From: an uncultured Faecalibacterium sp.
GTDB lineage: Bacteria; Bacillota; Clostridia; Oscillospirales; Ruminococcaceae
Length of the DNA stretch: 64,000 nucleotides
Direction of reading: 5' to 3'
Assembly: GCA_934539245.1 (NCBI GenBank)
Contig: CAKTCK010000005.1
Coordinates: 10,102 to 74,101 of the forward strand
Below, piece after piece: positions 1-8,244 of the stretch. A program made the translations under genes and the position numbers. Under the pieces are notes generated by a model. The model worked only from the letters and a program-made list of their open reading frames with translations, was not told the origin of the DNA and made no database searches. Position 1 is the first letter of the stretch; the number at the start of each line of letters is the position of its first letter.

Positions 1-1594
1 TTACAGACAACTTTTCCGATCTTTCTTTCAGCAAATCAGAGCATTTACTTTGCATTTCATCCTGCAACTGGCTTGCAAATTGCTGAATGTCCTCTTTTTT
101 GTTTTTGATTCCCTTGGATTTGATTCTCCGCGTAATTTCGTCAACGGTCAGTACCGATGCGCAATACTTCGTGCATTCGTTCAGAGATTCGCCGTTTAGC
201 GTATGAATCAAATCTTTGATTTCGCGCTTCTTATTATCGTTTTCAGCAGTTCGTTCCAAATCGGAATCCTGAATATCTTTCAAAAGCTCAACGTATTTCT
301 GCCGATCTTCGACAAGCGCCTCGTACTTTTGGATTTCAGCTTTCAAATTCGGCTCTTTTCTGGCAACATATGCCTGAACCGATTCTTTGCATTCCGTATC
401 AACGATTTCGGGAATTGTCTCCAGAACAGCTTCTAGGTTATTTCTAAATTTTTCGCAGAGCGCAGGAATATCAGTTGTATAAGTAAAGAAGCGGCTCTGA
501 ATTACAGTGGGAGAATAGTTATAGCCAGATTCTTCTGCACGGCTCTTCCAATAGCTGTCCGACAGCGTAGACATATATCGCTCACAGCCACTCTTCAAAA
601 TATTGGCAAGAGAAATTTCATTGCCATTATCAACAGAATCTGCATGAGAAGCTACAACAAACAGGTTTGCCAGCGGTTTAAGATTGTTTTCGCCTTTTTT
701 CTCTAAAACAGGGAGCGTACGGACATTGTTCTTCAGATATTCAATATCTTCAATTCTCAAAAAACCACTTGCCAGCGATAAGTAAATCAAAACATCTGCG
801 TGTGCCGCAGTCTTTGCCGTAATAACATCATCACTCGCAGTTTCGGTTCCATAGCCCGGCAAGTCGATAATATCGCAGTTCAAAAGAATCGGAGCATCAA
901 CGAAAACAACTGCGGAACCAGCCTCCGTCTTTAATCCACCGCCTTGGCGAGTAGAATAGGTTTCCAGAAGGCTTAAATCTCCTCCGGCAACCTTCCACTT
1001 TTCGCAGTATTTTTCATCATAAAGTCGTTTGGAATTCCAAAATTTCTCGTTGCCGCATTCTCTTTTGAAAATCCATGCTTCATCATGGATGAACGCAGGA
1101 CGATCTTTAATGTGCTTTACATAAACTGCCGTTGAAGTGGTCGGTGTCCATTTCGCTGGCATTTTTTCTGCACCAATCAGTGAATTGATGAGAGTGCTTT
1201 TCCCGGTGTCCGAGCGACCCACGATAGCCACAGTAGGTTTAACGAACTTCGACATGATGCCGATTTCAAGGTCGTCTATGTAATTTTTTCGCATATCATC
1301 AGGAATTTCCATCTGTTCCAGCGCAGAATTAAGATAGCCTGACAAGCTCTTTTTGGTAAAGTTCGTTTTCTCCCAAGTATCTTTTGCATTGATAGGTTTG
1401 ACCCGCGGCTTTTCATAAGAAAGGATCGTATTGAAGTCCAACCCAGACTTGGTTGCTATTTTGACGATCAAGTCCATATCAGGTTTCCCGGTCTTATCGA
1501 GTTCCTGAACTTCCTGAATACTGATTCCGTAGAGATTTGCAAATTCTTCCTGTGTAAGTTTGAGCTTATCACTCCGTAATGATTTGAAATCCAT
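1..1594 (-). CDS. HTH-dynamin-like GTPase (3' end outside window)
   Basis: At least 531 codons are readable from ATG at 1594, and the frame is still open at base 1, so the C-terminus is missing. Residues 1-60 look like an XRE-type helix-turn-helix (LTQEEFANLYGIS). A GTPase domain follows: P-loop GRSDTGKS near residues 126-133, G3 motif DLPGYG near 244-249, and a SHAD segment in the position of N/TKxD. The rest is helical and charged, as in dynamin-superfamily stalks. It lies 17 bases downstream of a small gene and the WYL regulator on the same strand, suggesting one operon. Dynamin-like GTPases act on membranes and some belong to anti-phage systems. The fused DNA-binding-type N-terminus is unusual. 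A defence role is inferred from context only. Confidence 0.7.
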   Translation of the reverse strand, partial: MDFKSLRSDKLKLTQEEFANLYGISIQEVQELDKTGKPDMDLIVKIATKSGLDFNTILSYEKPRVKPINAKDTWEKTNFTKKSLSGYLNSALEQMEIPDDMRKNYIDDLEIGIMSKFVKPTVAIVGRSDTGKSTLINSLIGAEKMPAKWTPTTSTAVYVKHIKDRPAFIHDEAWIFKRECGNEKFWNSKRLYDEKYCEKWKVAGGDLSLLETYSTRQGGGLKTEAGSAVVFVDAPILLNCDIIDLPGYGTETASDDVITAKTAAHADVLIYLSLASGFLRIEDIEYLKNNVRTLPVLEKKGENNLKPLANLFVVASHADSVDNGNEISLANILKSGCERYMSTLSDSYWKSRAEESGYNYSPTVIQSRFFTYTTDIPALCEKFRNNLEAVLETIPEIVDTECKESVQAYVARKEPNLKAEIQKYEALVEDRQKYVELLKDIQDSDLERTAENDNKKREIKDLIHTLNGESLNECTKYCASVLTVDEITRRIKSKGIKNKKEDIQQFASQLQDEMQSKCSDLLKERSEKLSV

Positions 1595-1611
1595 ATCGAG
1601 GCTCCTTTACG

Positions 1612-1872
1612 TTATTTTTCTCGTTCAATTACAAGCTTTCCCGGCGTGTAAAATTGAATTTTATACCAAGACAGTTCTTCGCCTATCGGGTTCATAAAGT
1701 GATTCACAACTTGCCCAAAACCCGTTACAAGCATCTTTCCCAGTGGATTTGCTTTCAAATCCAATCCATATTTTTTCTTTACCGTATCCGCGTACGACGT
1801 TACAATCGTGATTTCCGGTGCCCTTTCTTTCAGAGCATTGCGCAGTTCGGTCTCATTTGCAACCATCTTCAT
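1612..1872 (-). CDS. small conserved-looking protein, unknown
   Basis: 86 residues with a good ribosome binding site (AAGGAGG, 7 bases before ATG). No signal peptide or strong membrane segment is visible. The sequence is mixed alpha/beta-like, with a central glycine/hydrophobic stretch (LGKMLVTGFGQVV) and a basic end. It sits between the WYL regulator (12 bases upstream) and the HTH-dynamin GTPase (17 bases downstream) and is almost certainly co-transcribed with both. I do not recognise the family. It could be a partner or regulator of the GTPase. Confidence 0.7.
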   Translation of the reverse strand: MKMVANETELRNALKERAPEITIVTSYADTVKKKYGLDLKANPLGKMLVTGFGQVVNHFMNPIGEELSWYKIQFYTPGKLVIEREK

Positions 1873-1884
1873 AAAACAACCTCC

Positions 1885-2892
1885 TTAGTATTGGCCGTTC
1901 ATACGTTCGATTTCCTGCTCCATCTCTTGCACCAGCGTTTCCGGTGCAGTCACTTTGACTTTGCTGCCCTGACTGAGCAGCCACATTTTCACGCCCGTTC
2001 CAAAGACTTCGGCTTCAATAGAGCAAACACCCTCTTTTTCATCTACGACTTTTGCCATCGGGAACTTGTCCAGCACAGCTTCCACCGATGGGCCATAGTA
2101 GTTGAAGCTGATTTTCTGCGGCTCACCGCCGAACATGAACTGAGTGCGGTTCTTATACTCGCCCTCTTTGAAGCGGTCTTTATAAGGAACAGAGAACTTT
2201 TCACCTGTTTCCTTGATGGAGTGGATTCTATCAAGCCGATAAATGGTGGGATAAGGATCGTTCTTTTTATGGAAAGCCTCTCTGGCGGAGTGATCTGTGA
2301 TAACACCCATGAGATAGAAATAATACTCTGAGAACATCAATCCCACCGGCTCAACAGTCCGTTTTACGATTTGACGGTCTTTCAGCTTCTGATACTCAAT
2401 TTCCAGTACCGACTGATTTCGGATGGCCTGTGCCACCATCCACAGATTGTCCGGGTCAACGGTTGCATGAGCCGGGTCGTGATAGTTGAACAGTTCATTG
2501 CTGATAAACCACTCAATGTCGCTCTTTTCTTTCTGAGGTACACAAAGGTTCAGGATGATTTGCAGCTGCTTTTCAACTTGTTCTTTGGTAAAAGCACGGC
2601 TTTCCAGCAAAATCTTGCATAGGGCCAGCACCTCACCTTTGGAAAGCTGCTCGATCTCCTGTGTGACCAGACGGTAGCCGTTTTCCTTTTTGTCGTACTC
2701 GATTTTTCGTACGATGCCTTCTTTGGCACACTGTTCCGAAAGAAAATCCCGGATGCTGTCGATGTCTCTCTGGATAGAACGGACGTTCACATGGTACTGC
2801 TCTGCGGCCTGTTGCTTATTGATGAGCTTGCCAGAAAGAAAATCCTGATAAAGTTCCAACACACGGGTCGTTTTTAAGGTATCTGCTGTCAT
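1885..2892 (-). CDS. WYL-domain transcriptional regulator
   Basis: 335 residues. The N-terminal 65 form a winged helix-turn-helix of the HTH_11/DeoR type (INKQQAAEQYHVNVRSIQRD). Residues about 150-230 form a WYL domain with SEYYFYLMG in place of the name motif, followed by the usual WCX-like C-terminal region. WYL proteins sense ligands, often nucleic acid, and commonly control defence and mobile-element genes. The ATG is preceded by GAGGAGG. It is first in a three-gene operon ending in the dynamin-like GTPase and is transcribed away from the XRE regulator at 3131. Confidence 0.85.
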   Translation of the reverse strand: MTADTLKTTRVLELYQDFLSGKLINKQQAAEQYHVNVRSIQRDIDSIRDFLSEQCAKEGIVRKIEYDKKENGYRLVTQEIEQLSKGEVLALCKILLESRAFTKEQVEKQLQIILNLCVPQKEKSDIEWFISNELFNYHDPAHATVDPDNLWMVAQAIRNQSVLEIEYQKLKDRQIVKRTVEPVGLMFSEYYFYLMGVITDHSAREAFHKKNDPYPTIYRLDRIHSIKETGEKFSVPYKDRFKEGEYKNRTQFMFGGEPQKISFNYYGPSVEAVLDKFPMAKVVDEKEGVCSIEAEVFGTGVKMWLLSQGSKVKVTAPETLVQEMEQEIERMNGQY

Positions 2893-3033
2893 TGGTTTGT
2901 CCTCCTCTTTGGTTCAGCCCCATTATAACAACCGTGGTGGACAGGCATTGTCTATCTTCTTTTTTGTCTATCAAAAAGTTTTTGGTTCTAAAATCTGTGC
3001 GAGATTTCTAAAAAGGGTTTGATTGCTACGATA

Positions 3034-3051
3034 TATACTATTGAAAGTATA
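3034..3051. promoter_or_regulatory. short palindrome in WYL/XRE divergent region
   Basis: Inverted repeat TATACT, six bases, AGTATA. It lies in the AT-rich region between the two divergent regulators and may be part of a promoter/operator. The function is inferred only from position. Confidence 0.3.
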
Positions 3052-3087
3052 CGACTAATGCAATTAACGGTCAAGCCTTGGAACAAT

Positions 3088-3114
3088 AAAATCGTAAGTA
3101 ATCACTACGATTTT
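3088..3114. promoter_or_regulatory. candidate operator of the XRE regulator
   Basis: Perfect 9-base inverted repeat AAAATCGTA / TACGATTTT around a 9-base centre. It ends just before the ribosome binding site of the XRE gene at 3131. A further half-like CTACGAT lies upstream near 3026. Position and symmetry suggest autoregulation by the downstream HTH protein. Confidence 0.5.
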
Positions 3115-3130
3115 TACAAGGAGGTCAACC

Positions 3131-3472
3131 ATGGAACGAGAGAAGCCTACATTTGATATTTTAGGGCGCATTGAGCAGGAGCGTCTTGCCCGTGGCTGGT
3201 CTGAGTATGCCCTTGCAGAAAACTCCGGCCTGACACAATCTACCATTTCCACATGGCGCAGACGAAATCTTCAACCCAATGTAGCTTCTCTTGAGAAAAT
3301 CTGCTCCGGCCTTGGCATCACGCTTTCTCAGTTTTTTCAGGAGGAGGACTCAGTTTATCTGACGAAGGAGCAAAAGAAGCTTCTTGATCTCTGGGCTAAA
3401 CTCTCTCCTGCTCAAAGAGAAGCAGTCACTAAAATGCTGTGTGCTTTCCTATATATAGAGGAAGAGCCCTGA
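3131..3472 (+). CDS. XRE-family helix-turn-helix regulator
   Basis: 113 residues. Positions 10-70 form a typical Cro/CI helix-turn-helix (ARGWSEYALAENSGLTQSTI) followed by the family ending SLEKICSGLGITLSQFF. The C-terminal 40 residues are helical and probably dimerise. A strong AAGGAGG site precedes ATG. The gene is divergent from the WYL operon and convergent with the FtsH-like protease gene, with a shared terminator between them. A palindrome lies immediately upstream, suggesting autoregulation. Confidence 0.85.
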   Translation: MEREKPTFDILGRIEQERLARGWSEYALAENSGLTQSTISTWRRRNLQPNVASLEKICSGLGITLSQFFQEEDSVYLTKEQKKLLDLWAKLSPAQREAVTKMLCAFLYIEEEP

Positions 3473-3492
3473 GTTTCAACTGCATATTGCCA

Positions 3493-3534
3493 GATAAAAG
3501 CGGTCAAGCCACGAAGAGCTTGACCGCTTTTATC
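3493..3534. terminator. bidirectional intrinsic terminator
   Basis: Perfect 17-base-pair stem (GATAAAAGCGGTCAAGC and its complement) with an 8-base loop, lying between convergent genes. The A and T runs within the stem ends can serve both directions. Confidence 0.85.
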
Positions 3535-3551
3535 CTTTTGAATAATAGGGT

Positions 3552-4808
3552 TTAGGTACAGGATTCCCGGATTTTTGCCAGATCACTGTTCAGCAGCGTT
3601 TCATGTTCCAGAAGTTCTTTCTGGACAGCAAGCAGGAAATCTCTGTTATCATAGAGGATTTTGTAGGCTCTGCGGTATAACTCTTCCATCTTAGCTGCTT
3701 TTATAGCTTCGCTACTGAAAAGTCTTGTCTCCGACATTCTATTATTCGCCGATTCGACCTCCGAGAAACCAGCACCTGCGAGGGATGTCATCCAAAGATC
3801 AAGCAGACGATTGGCATTCTGAATGTCACCACTTGCATTTACATCAATCACTCCATAAATTAAAGACACACCTGCTTTTCCTGCCAAAGTCTTCGTTATA
3901 TCGTTCAGAAGTTCTTCTTCGTTTTTCAAGTAAGTAGAACAACCATTCTCGAAGCCACCAATGCAGCTCTGATTTCCATGAATAGTAACGATGCCGATGC
4001 TGTCAGGATTCAGAATCTCTCCTACAACTGCGTGAGCGGCTTCATGTAATGCGATCTTCTGCAACTCTATGGAGTCAGTTTCTTTATCTGCCTTTTGGAG
4101 TTTATAAACTACCTGAAGCAAGGCATCTGTTACATCATCTTTGTAAATATGCTCGTGTCCTTGGTAGGTGCTATTCAATGCAGCAAGGTTCATTACTGTT
4201 TCAAGGGTAGCACAACTCACCTTGGGCATAGCTTTGACGATATCCGAGATAAGAACATCTTCTGCCAAATCCTTGTCCCGGAGATAATAGCTGACGATCC
4301 TTTCTGCAATCTTTCCCGTTGGAGGTTCGAGATAGAGCGTGTAATCGAATCTTCCGGGCCTCAGCAGCGATGGCGGCATATACTTTGTGTCATTCGTCGT
4401 GGCAATCACAAAAATGTCTGTGCTCCTTGCGTCATCAATACAGGCTTGCAGACAAGCCCATTCCGGTGCATAGGGAGAATTGGATTCTACATAGAGGTTC
4501 AAATCCTCCAAGAGCAGTATACTAGGTGCGGCCTCTTTTGCGGCCGAGAAAGCAGCCCTCAATTCATCCAGAAAACTGTTCTCCTGACTGGTTTTTCGAA
4601 AGACAAGAGACTTGCGGCCTGCTTCTTTTATAAAGACGGTTGCCAGCAAACTTTTGCCAAGGCCAGGATCAGATTCCATCAGAAGCCCTCTGGGGATAGA
4701 AGCTCCTTTGCTTTTATAGAGTTCTGGCCTTTTCAGGGTATCCAATATCTGGCGTAGGATATTTTTAATTGATTCGTAACCAATAATTTTTTCATCGAAC
4801 TTGTCCAT
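3552..4808 (-). CDS. soluble FtsH-like AAA+ / M41 zinc protease
   Basis: 418 residues from the ATG at 4808, chosen because AAAGGAGG lies 8-9 bases before it; an earlier ATG eight codons upstream has no such site. AAA+ domain: Walker A SDPGLGKS (46-53), Walker B ILLLED (96-101), and a second region of homology ending in LLRPGRFD (147-154). Peptidase M41 domain: HEAAH zinc motif at 254-258 and a later aspartate (VNASGDIQNA) as probable third ligand. Bacterial FtsH has two N-terminal membrane helices and about 600-650 residues. This protein has neither, so it should be cytosolic. The relaxase gene starts upstream on the same strand, so it may be part of the mobilisation operon. Substrates are unknown. 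Confidence 0.85.
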   Translation of the reverse strand: MDKFDEKIIGYESIKNILRQILDTLKRPELYKSKGASIPRGLLMESDPGLGKSLLATVFIKEAGRKSLVFRKTSQENSFLDELRAAFSAAKEAAPSILLLEDLNLYVESNSPYAPEWACLQACIDDARSTDIFVIATTNDTKYMPPSLLRPGRFDYTLYLEPPTGKIAERIVSYYLRDKDLAEDVLISDIVKAMPKVSCATLETVMNLAALNSTYQGHEHIYKDDVTDALLQVVYKLQKADKETDSIELQKIALHEAAHAVVGEILNPDSIGIVTIHGNQSCIGGFENGCSTYLKNEEELLNDITKTLAGKAGVSLIYGVIDVNASGDIQNANRLLDLWMTSLAGAGFSEVESANNRMSETRLFSSEAIKAAKMEELYRRAYKILYDNRDFLLAVQKELLEHETLLNSDLAKIRESCT

Positions 4809-4835
4809 TGTTATAGACCTCCTTTGGTTCATCGT

Positions 4836-5462
4836 TTAATAATCTGGGCATTCGTCATATTCGATGCCCAGAACTTCCATCCGCTCCCTTGGGTTTTTCG
4901 GAAGATATACAGCAACCGAATATTCCCGGTTTTCGCTGCGTACTCGTTTCGATATAGACCTTTTGATGTATTGCACACTATAACCATTGAGTATCCCATT
5001 GATTTGATTCCGCTCGTAATTATAGCTCATGTGGAACTTATTTAAATTCTGATAGGAAATAGTATCTACGATAACATGGATATGTGGGTTTTCTGTGCCG
5101 AAATGAATTGCATACGCAGCAATATAACCATTGTTAGCATAAAAAGACACTATCCGTTCAGCAATTACCTTTAATGTCGCTATTAAAGGATTCTCCTCTT
5201 TAGAAAATGAAATCACTCTATGCTTTGCCAAATCTTTCCGATGCTTGAATTGTCTCCTATGGTTGAATTCCATAAATTGATGTACCGCTAAAGGATTTCT
5301 CATATACCAAAATGGAAAACCAAAAGGTTTGCACCCAACAAATTGACTGTCGTTCATTATTGTCTTTTGAGGATCAAACGCATAGCAAAGAAGGCTGCAA
5401 ACGTCTTGCTCTGTAGGATATTCAATCTTTTCACTTTCGTTCACGAATTTGATAATCGGCAT
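4836..5462 (-). CDS. small relaxase-like mobilisation protein
   Basis: 208 residues. The central segment HRVISFSKEEN and the later NPHIHVIVDTIS match the metal-binding histidine motif (HxH) of MobA/MobL/MobP-type relaxases, which nick oriT and pilot DNA during conjugative mobilisation. Tyrosines near the N-terminus could be the nucleophile. It is shorter than most relaxases (300 residues or more) and lacks any helicase or primase extension. It overlaps the ribbon-helix-helix gene by 32 bases, the usual accessory-relaxase arrangement. ATG has an AGAGG site. It may be a minimal or degenerate relaxase. Confidence 0.65.
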   Translation of the reverse strand: MPIIKFVNESEKIEYPTEQDVCSLLCYAFDPQKTIMNDSQFVGCKPFGFPFWYMRNPLAVHQFMEFNHRRQFKHRKDLAKHRVISFSKEENPLIATLKVIAERIVSFYANNGYIAAYAIHFGTENPHIHVIVDTISYQNLNKFHMSYNYERNQINGILNGYSVQYIKRSISKRVRSENREYSVAVYLPKNPRERMEVLGIEYDECPDY

Positions 5463-5691
5463 ATTTTTTTACCTCTTCTCTAATTTTATCGTACTCTCTT
5501 TCTTCAATCCAACACGCTATCCTAAAAATGCTGTCAGAGAACTTAGCATCCATTATATTCTGCTCTCTGTACAAGCTCTCTTTCAGAACTTCTGATTGTG
5601 ACTTTCCGCTTTCATTCTGACGTTTTTTTAATAATTCATATTCTTCTTCTGAGAGATATACGTTTACTCTATGCCTGTTTTTCAATTTCAA
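5431..5691 (-). CDS. ribbon-helix-helix mobilisation accessory protein (MobC-like)
   Basis: 86 residues. The N-terminus RVNVYLSEEEYELLKKRQ followed by a helix-rich stretch fits a ribbon-helix-helix DNA-binding fold, as in MobC or TraY-type relaxosome proteins that bind near oriT. The 3' end overlaps the relaxase-like gene, implying translational coupling. It is followed upstream by a 450-base AT-rich gap that could hold oriT. Confidence 0.65.
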   Translation of the reverse strand: MKLKNRHRVNVYLSEEEYELLKKRQNESGKSQSEVLKESLYREQNIMDAKFSDSIFRIACWIEEREYDKIREEVKKYADYQIRERK

Positions 5692-6144
5692 GTGCTCCTT
5701 TCCGTTGATATACTCTTCAGATGGACAAGATAATTTTCATACAAGAATATCTATTAAGAACCATAACATTGGTACAGCTTTCAGCCATTTTCAAACAATA
5801 TATACTATTATCTAATGTTAATAATAATTATATTATTTTTAATAATAACATCTTGTATTTATATTATCTTATCTTATAAAACAAAGGGAGCTCCGCTCCC
5901 AACAGGTGTGGCAAAATGTGTGTGTCCCACATCATTCGCTCGACCCGAAATAGCCTATTGTCATTCAGCTATTTATCTTAATGTTAGTGCTGTTAATAAA
6001 GATTAAATTTCACCTTCTTTCCTCTCCACACATTATCCAGCATTAACACCAAGATTATTTTTATGTACACCTCATTATCAAGCATTATTTTCAAGCAACA
6101 GAAAACCCACATGGAGTCATTATTCCATGTGGGCATTTTTCATA
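5692..6144. other. AT-rich intergenic region, candidate oriT
   Basis: This gap holds no convincing gene. Most of it is very AT-rich. A GC-richer patch at 5886-5950 carries a short inverted repeat (GGGAGC, TCC, GCTCCC at 5886-5900) and then GTGTGG and CCCACA segments. Patches like this upstream of ribbon-helix-helix/relaxase pairs often form oriT. I see no nic motif I can name, so oriT is a guess from position. Confidence 0.3.
6106..6133. terminator. hairpin terminator after excisionase-like gene
   Basis: 10-base-pair stem CCCACATGGA / TCCATGTGGG with an 8-base loop. It has a T-run on the plus side and a shorter one on the minus side. It lies just beyond the stop of the minus-strand HTH gene at 6145. 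Confidence 0.7.
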
Positions 6145-6342
6145 TTACCATCCAGCAGCTTTTATATGAGCTTCCTGCACAATATATTCTTGCACTGCTC
6201 TCTTGGGAATTTTCCAAACTCTGCCAATCCGCATTGCTTTGATCTTCCCGGTCTTCAGAAGTTTATAGGTGGTGTTCATACCGCAGTTCAGCATATCGGC
6301 AACTTCTTCCGGGGTTATCAGGGTGTCGTAATAATCAAACAT
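6145..6342 (-). CDS. excisionase-type helix-turn-helix protein
   Basis: 65 residues from ATG at 6342. AAAGGAGG lies 10 bases before it, and a TTG nine bases upstream is too close to that site. The sequence LITPEEVADMLNCGMNTTYKLLKTGKIKAMRIG is the classic MerR-like HTH_17/excisionase-family fold with its conserved K-x-x-R-I-G turn. Such proteins act as recombination directionality factors or small regulators on mobile elements. It is one of two such genes in this element; the other is at 11535. Confidence 0.8.
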   Translation of the reverse strand: MFDYYDTLITPEEVADMLNCGMNTTYKLLKTGKIKAMRIGRVWKIPKRAVQEYIVQEAHIKAAGW

Positions 6343-6569
6343 AACGGCCAATCCTCCTTTGATGGGTTACTATACTGTTGCCGAATGTCAAATCATACCA
6401 GATACAGAGAAAGGGCAACCACTTCCGTGATTGCCCTTGGACTATGCTTTATGTGCTTTCCTCCTATGCCATTTTCGACAATTTTGAAAAAATCCGCTTT
6501 GAAATTCTGCTTTTATTGGGAGTTTCAGCTCTTATTGAGTTCGTTTTTTCTTAAAGTGTCGAAATCATC

Positions 6570-7997
6570 TTATAACAAGAGTGCACATATTTTTAGCAGG
6601 TCTTCGCCCTCTGTATAAATCGCACGTGGAGAAATCGCATACAAAACAGATTCTATTGAAGCTATTCTACAATCTTTTTGACTACTTGGGCTTTCCCACA
6701 ACTTCAGCTTTTTGAGTTTGAAGTATTCTGCCTCCTTTTTATTCACATAATTTTCCACCAAACTATAGGCATTGTCAGCCTTTTTTCCTGCGAGGAGATA
6801 AATCTCAACTACCGTCTTTTTCAAAAACGCAATATATTCAGGCATATAAATATTGCATTTTCCATAAATCAATCCATCCGCATAGAAAAGTACCGGAGCT
6901 GCACACTTAAAACGCATATTATTTTCTCTGCGCATAAATTCATCTTCTACCACAGCTTGCAAATTAGCATTTTCTCTGTATGGAATATCCTTTATCATTG
7001 TGACAAAGTTTTCAAACTCTATAATTGCTCTGCTGTGATAAATCAGTTCTTTAACAAACTCATTCATCACATACTCACTACAAGTTTCATACTCATCTCT
7101 TTCATTTCCTATTCTAACCAGTTCATTGCAAAAATCGCTATATACTTTTATAAGTTGGCTTTTTCGTTGTCTCTGGGCATCATCTTCACCTTCATCATCA
7201 AGCCATTCATCCCTATCTCTCAATGGTCTTCTACCATCAAGATAACTGGTATATAGTTCATGCAATCTAATCATTTTATAGTCGAATATTTCAGCATATT
7301 TTTTCTCTGCAACTTCATACACAATTTTTCTTGTTAGCGGAGCCAAGAATTTTTTTATTTTTCCTTTAAACGGAATATAAGTATATGGACACTTTATTAT
7401 TTCAGCATAATTCGCCAACTTTCTTTCTATTGCTTCAGCATAACTCTTCATCTCATCTAGTTTATTGCTGTCCGCTTTTATTTTTTTCTTATCCTTTTCA
7501 GTTTTGACTGCTTTCTCTTCTATTTCTATTTTCTTTTTCATTTCTTCGATTTCTATGTACCATTCCTTTATATTGTGCTTTTCTTTGAATTCTTCCTGCC
7601 AAACTTTTCTTTTTTCATATAGCTTCTGGCATTTTTTTCTAAATTCCTCTGCGTCCTTTTTTATCGCCTTGTTTTTCTCTGCAACTTCATGTTTCTTCGG
7701 ATCACACATTATTTCCTCAAGTGTTGTGTTTTCTGACGATAAATATCCAAACGTAACCAAAGCACATGCCAGTGCATTGCTATAGAAAAACTCTTTGATT
7801 CCAATCGCATCTATAAAAGAAAAGTCATTCCAAGGTTGCGTTGAGTTCAGTGCCCTGTAAAGTATTTCATTTATATATTGATTCTGCAAAAGCTCAGACT
7901 TCTCTTGAATATTCCACTCCAGCCCCCTTGAATCCATCTGTAGTGCTTTTTCCGTCCGATAAAGTACGAATCGTTCAAAGCCATTCGCATTCTCCAT
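6570..7997 (-). CDS. large coiled-coil protein of unknown function
   Basis: About 475 residues from ATG at 7997, which has GGAGG 11 bases upstream. An ATG six codons earlier lacks a site and is the alternative start. Residues about 105-205 are a long Lys/Glu-rich coiled coil. The flanking parts are globular and rich in Tyr, Phe and Ile. There is no signal peptide, membrane segment, nuclease motif or nucleotide-binding motif that I recognise. The gene is markedly AT-rich compared with its neighbours, suggesting separate acquisition as cargo. It stands alone on the minus strand, divergent from the gene at 8245. Confidence 0.6.
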   Translation of the reverse strand: MENANGFERFVLYRTEKALQMDSRGLEWNIQEKSELLQNQYINEILYRALNSTQPWNDFSFIDAIGIKEFFYSNALACALVTFGYLSSENTTLEEIMCDPKKHEVAEKNKAIKKDAEEFRKKCQKLYEKRKVWQEEFKEKHNIKEWYIEIEEMKKKIEIEEKAVKTEKDKKKIKADSNKLDEMKSYAEAIERKLANYAEIIKCPYTYIPFKGKIKKFLAPLTRKIVYEVAEKKYAEIFDYKMIRLHELYTSYLDGRRPLRDRDEWLDDEGEDDAQRQRKSQLIKVYSDFCNELVRIGNERDEYETCSEYVMNEFVKELIYHSRAIIEFENFVTMIKDIPYRENANLQAVVEDEFMRRENNMRFKCAAPVLFYADGLIYGKCNIYMPEYIAFLKKTVVEIYLLAGKKADNAYSLVENYVNKKEAEYFKLKKLKLWESPSSQKDCRIASIESVLYAISPRAIYTEGEDLLKICALLL

Positions 7998-8244
7998 ATA
8001 GTTATAGTCCTCCATCTATCAGCTTTTCGTCAATTAAAACGTCCTCACAAATTGGCCTTTTTGTGAGTGCTTTTTGATTCTAAAGTTTTCTCGATTTTTG
8101 TATACTGTGCATCACAGTGACGGTCACCTCTCACGGGTAACCGCCCACTGCATTGCACCTTGAAAATTTCATAGTGGGTAGCATACGCCAATGGAACGGT
8201 CAGACTGCCCACAAAAAACATATTTGCAAAAGGAGGTTTTTACC

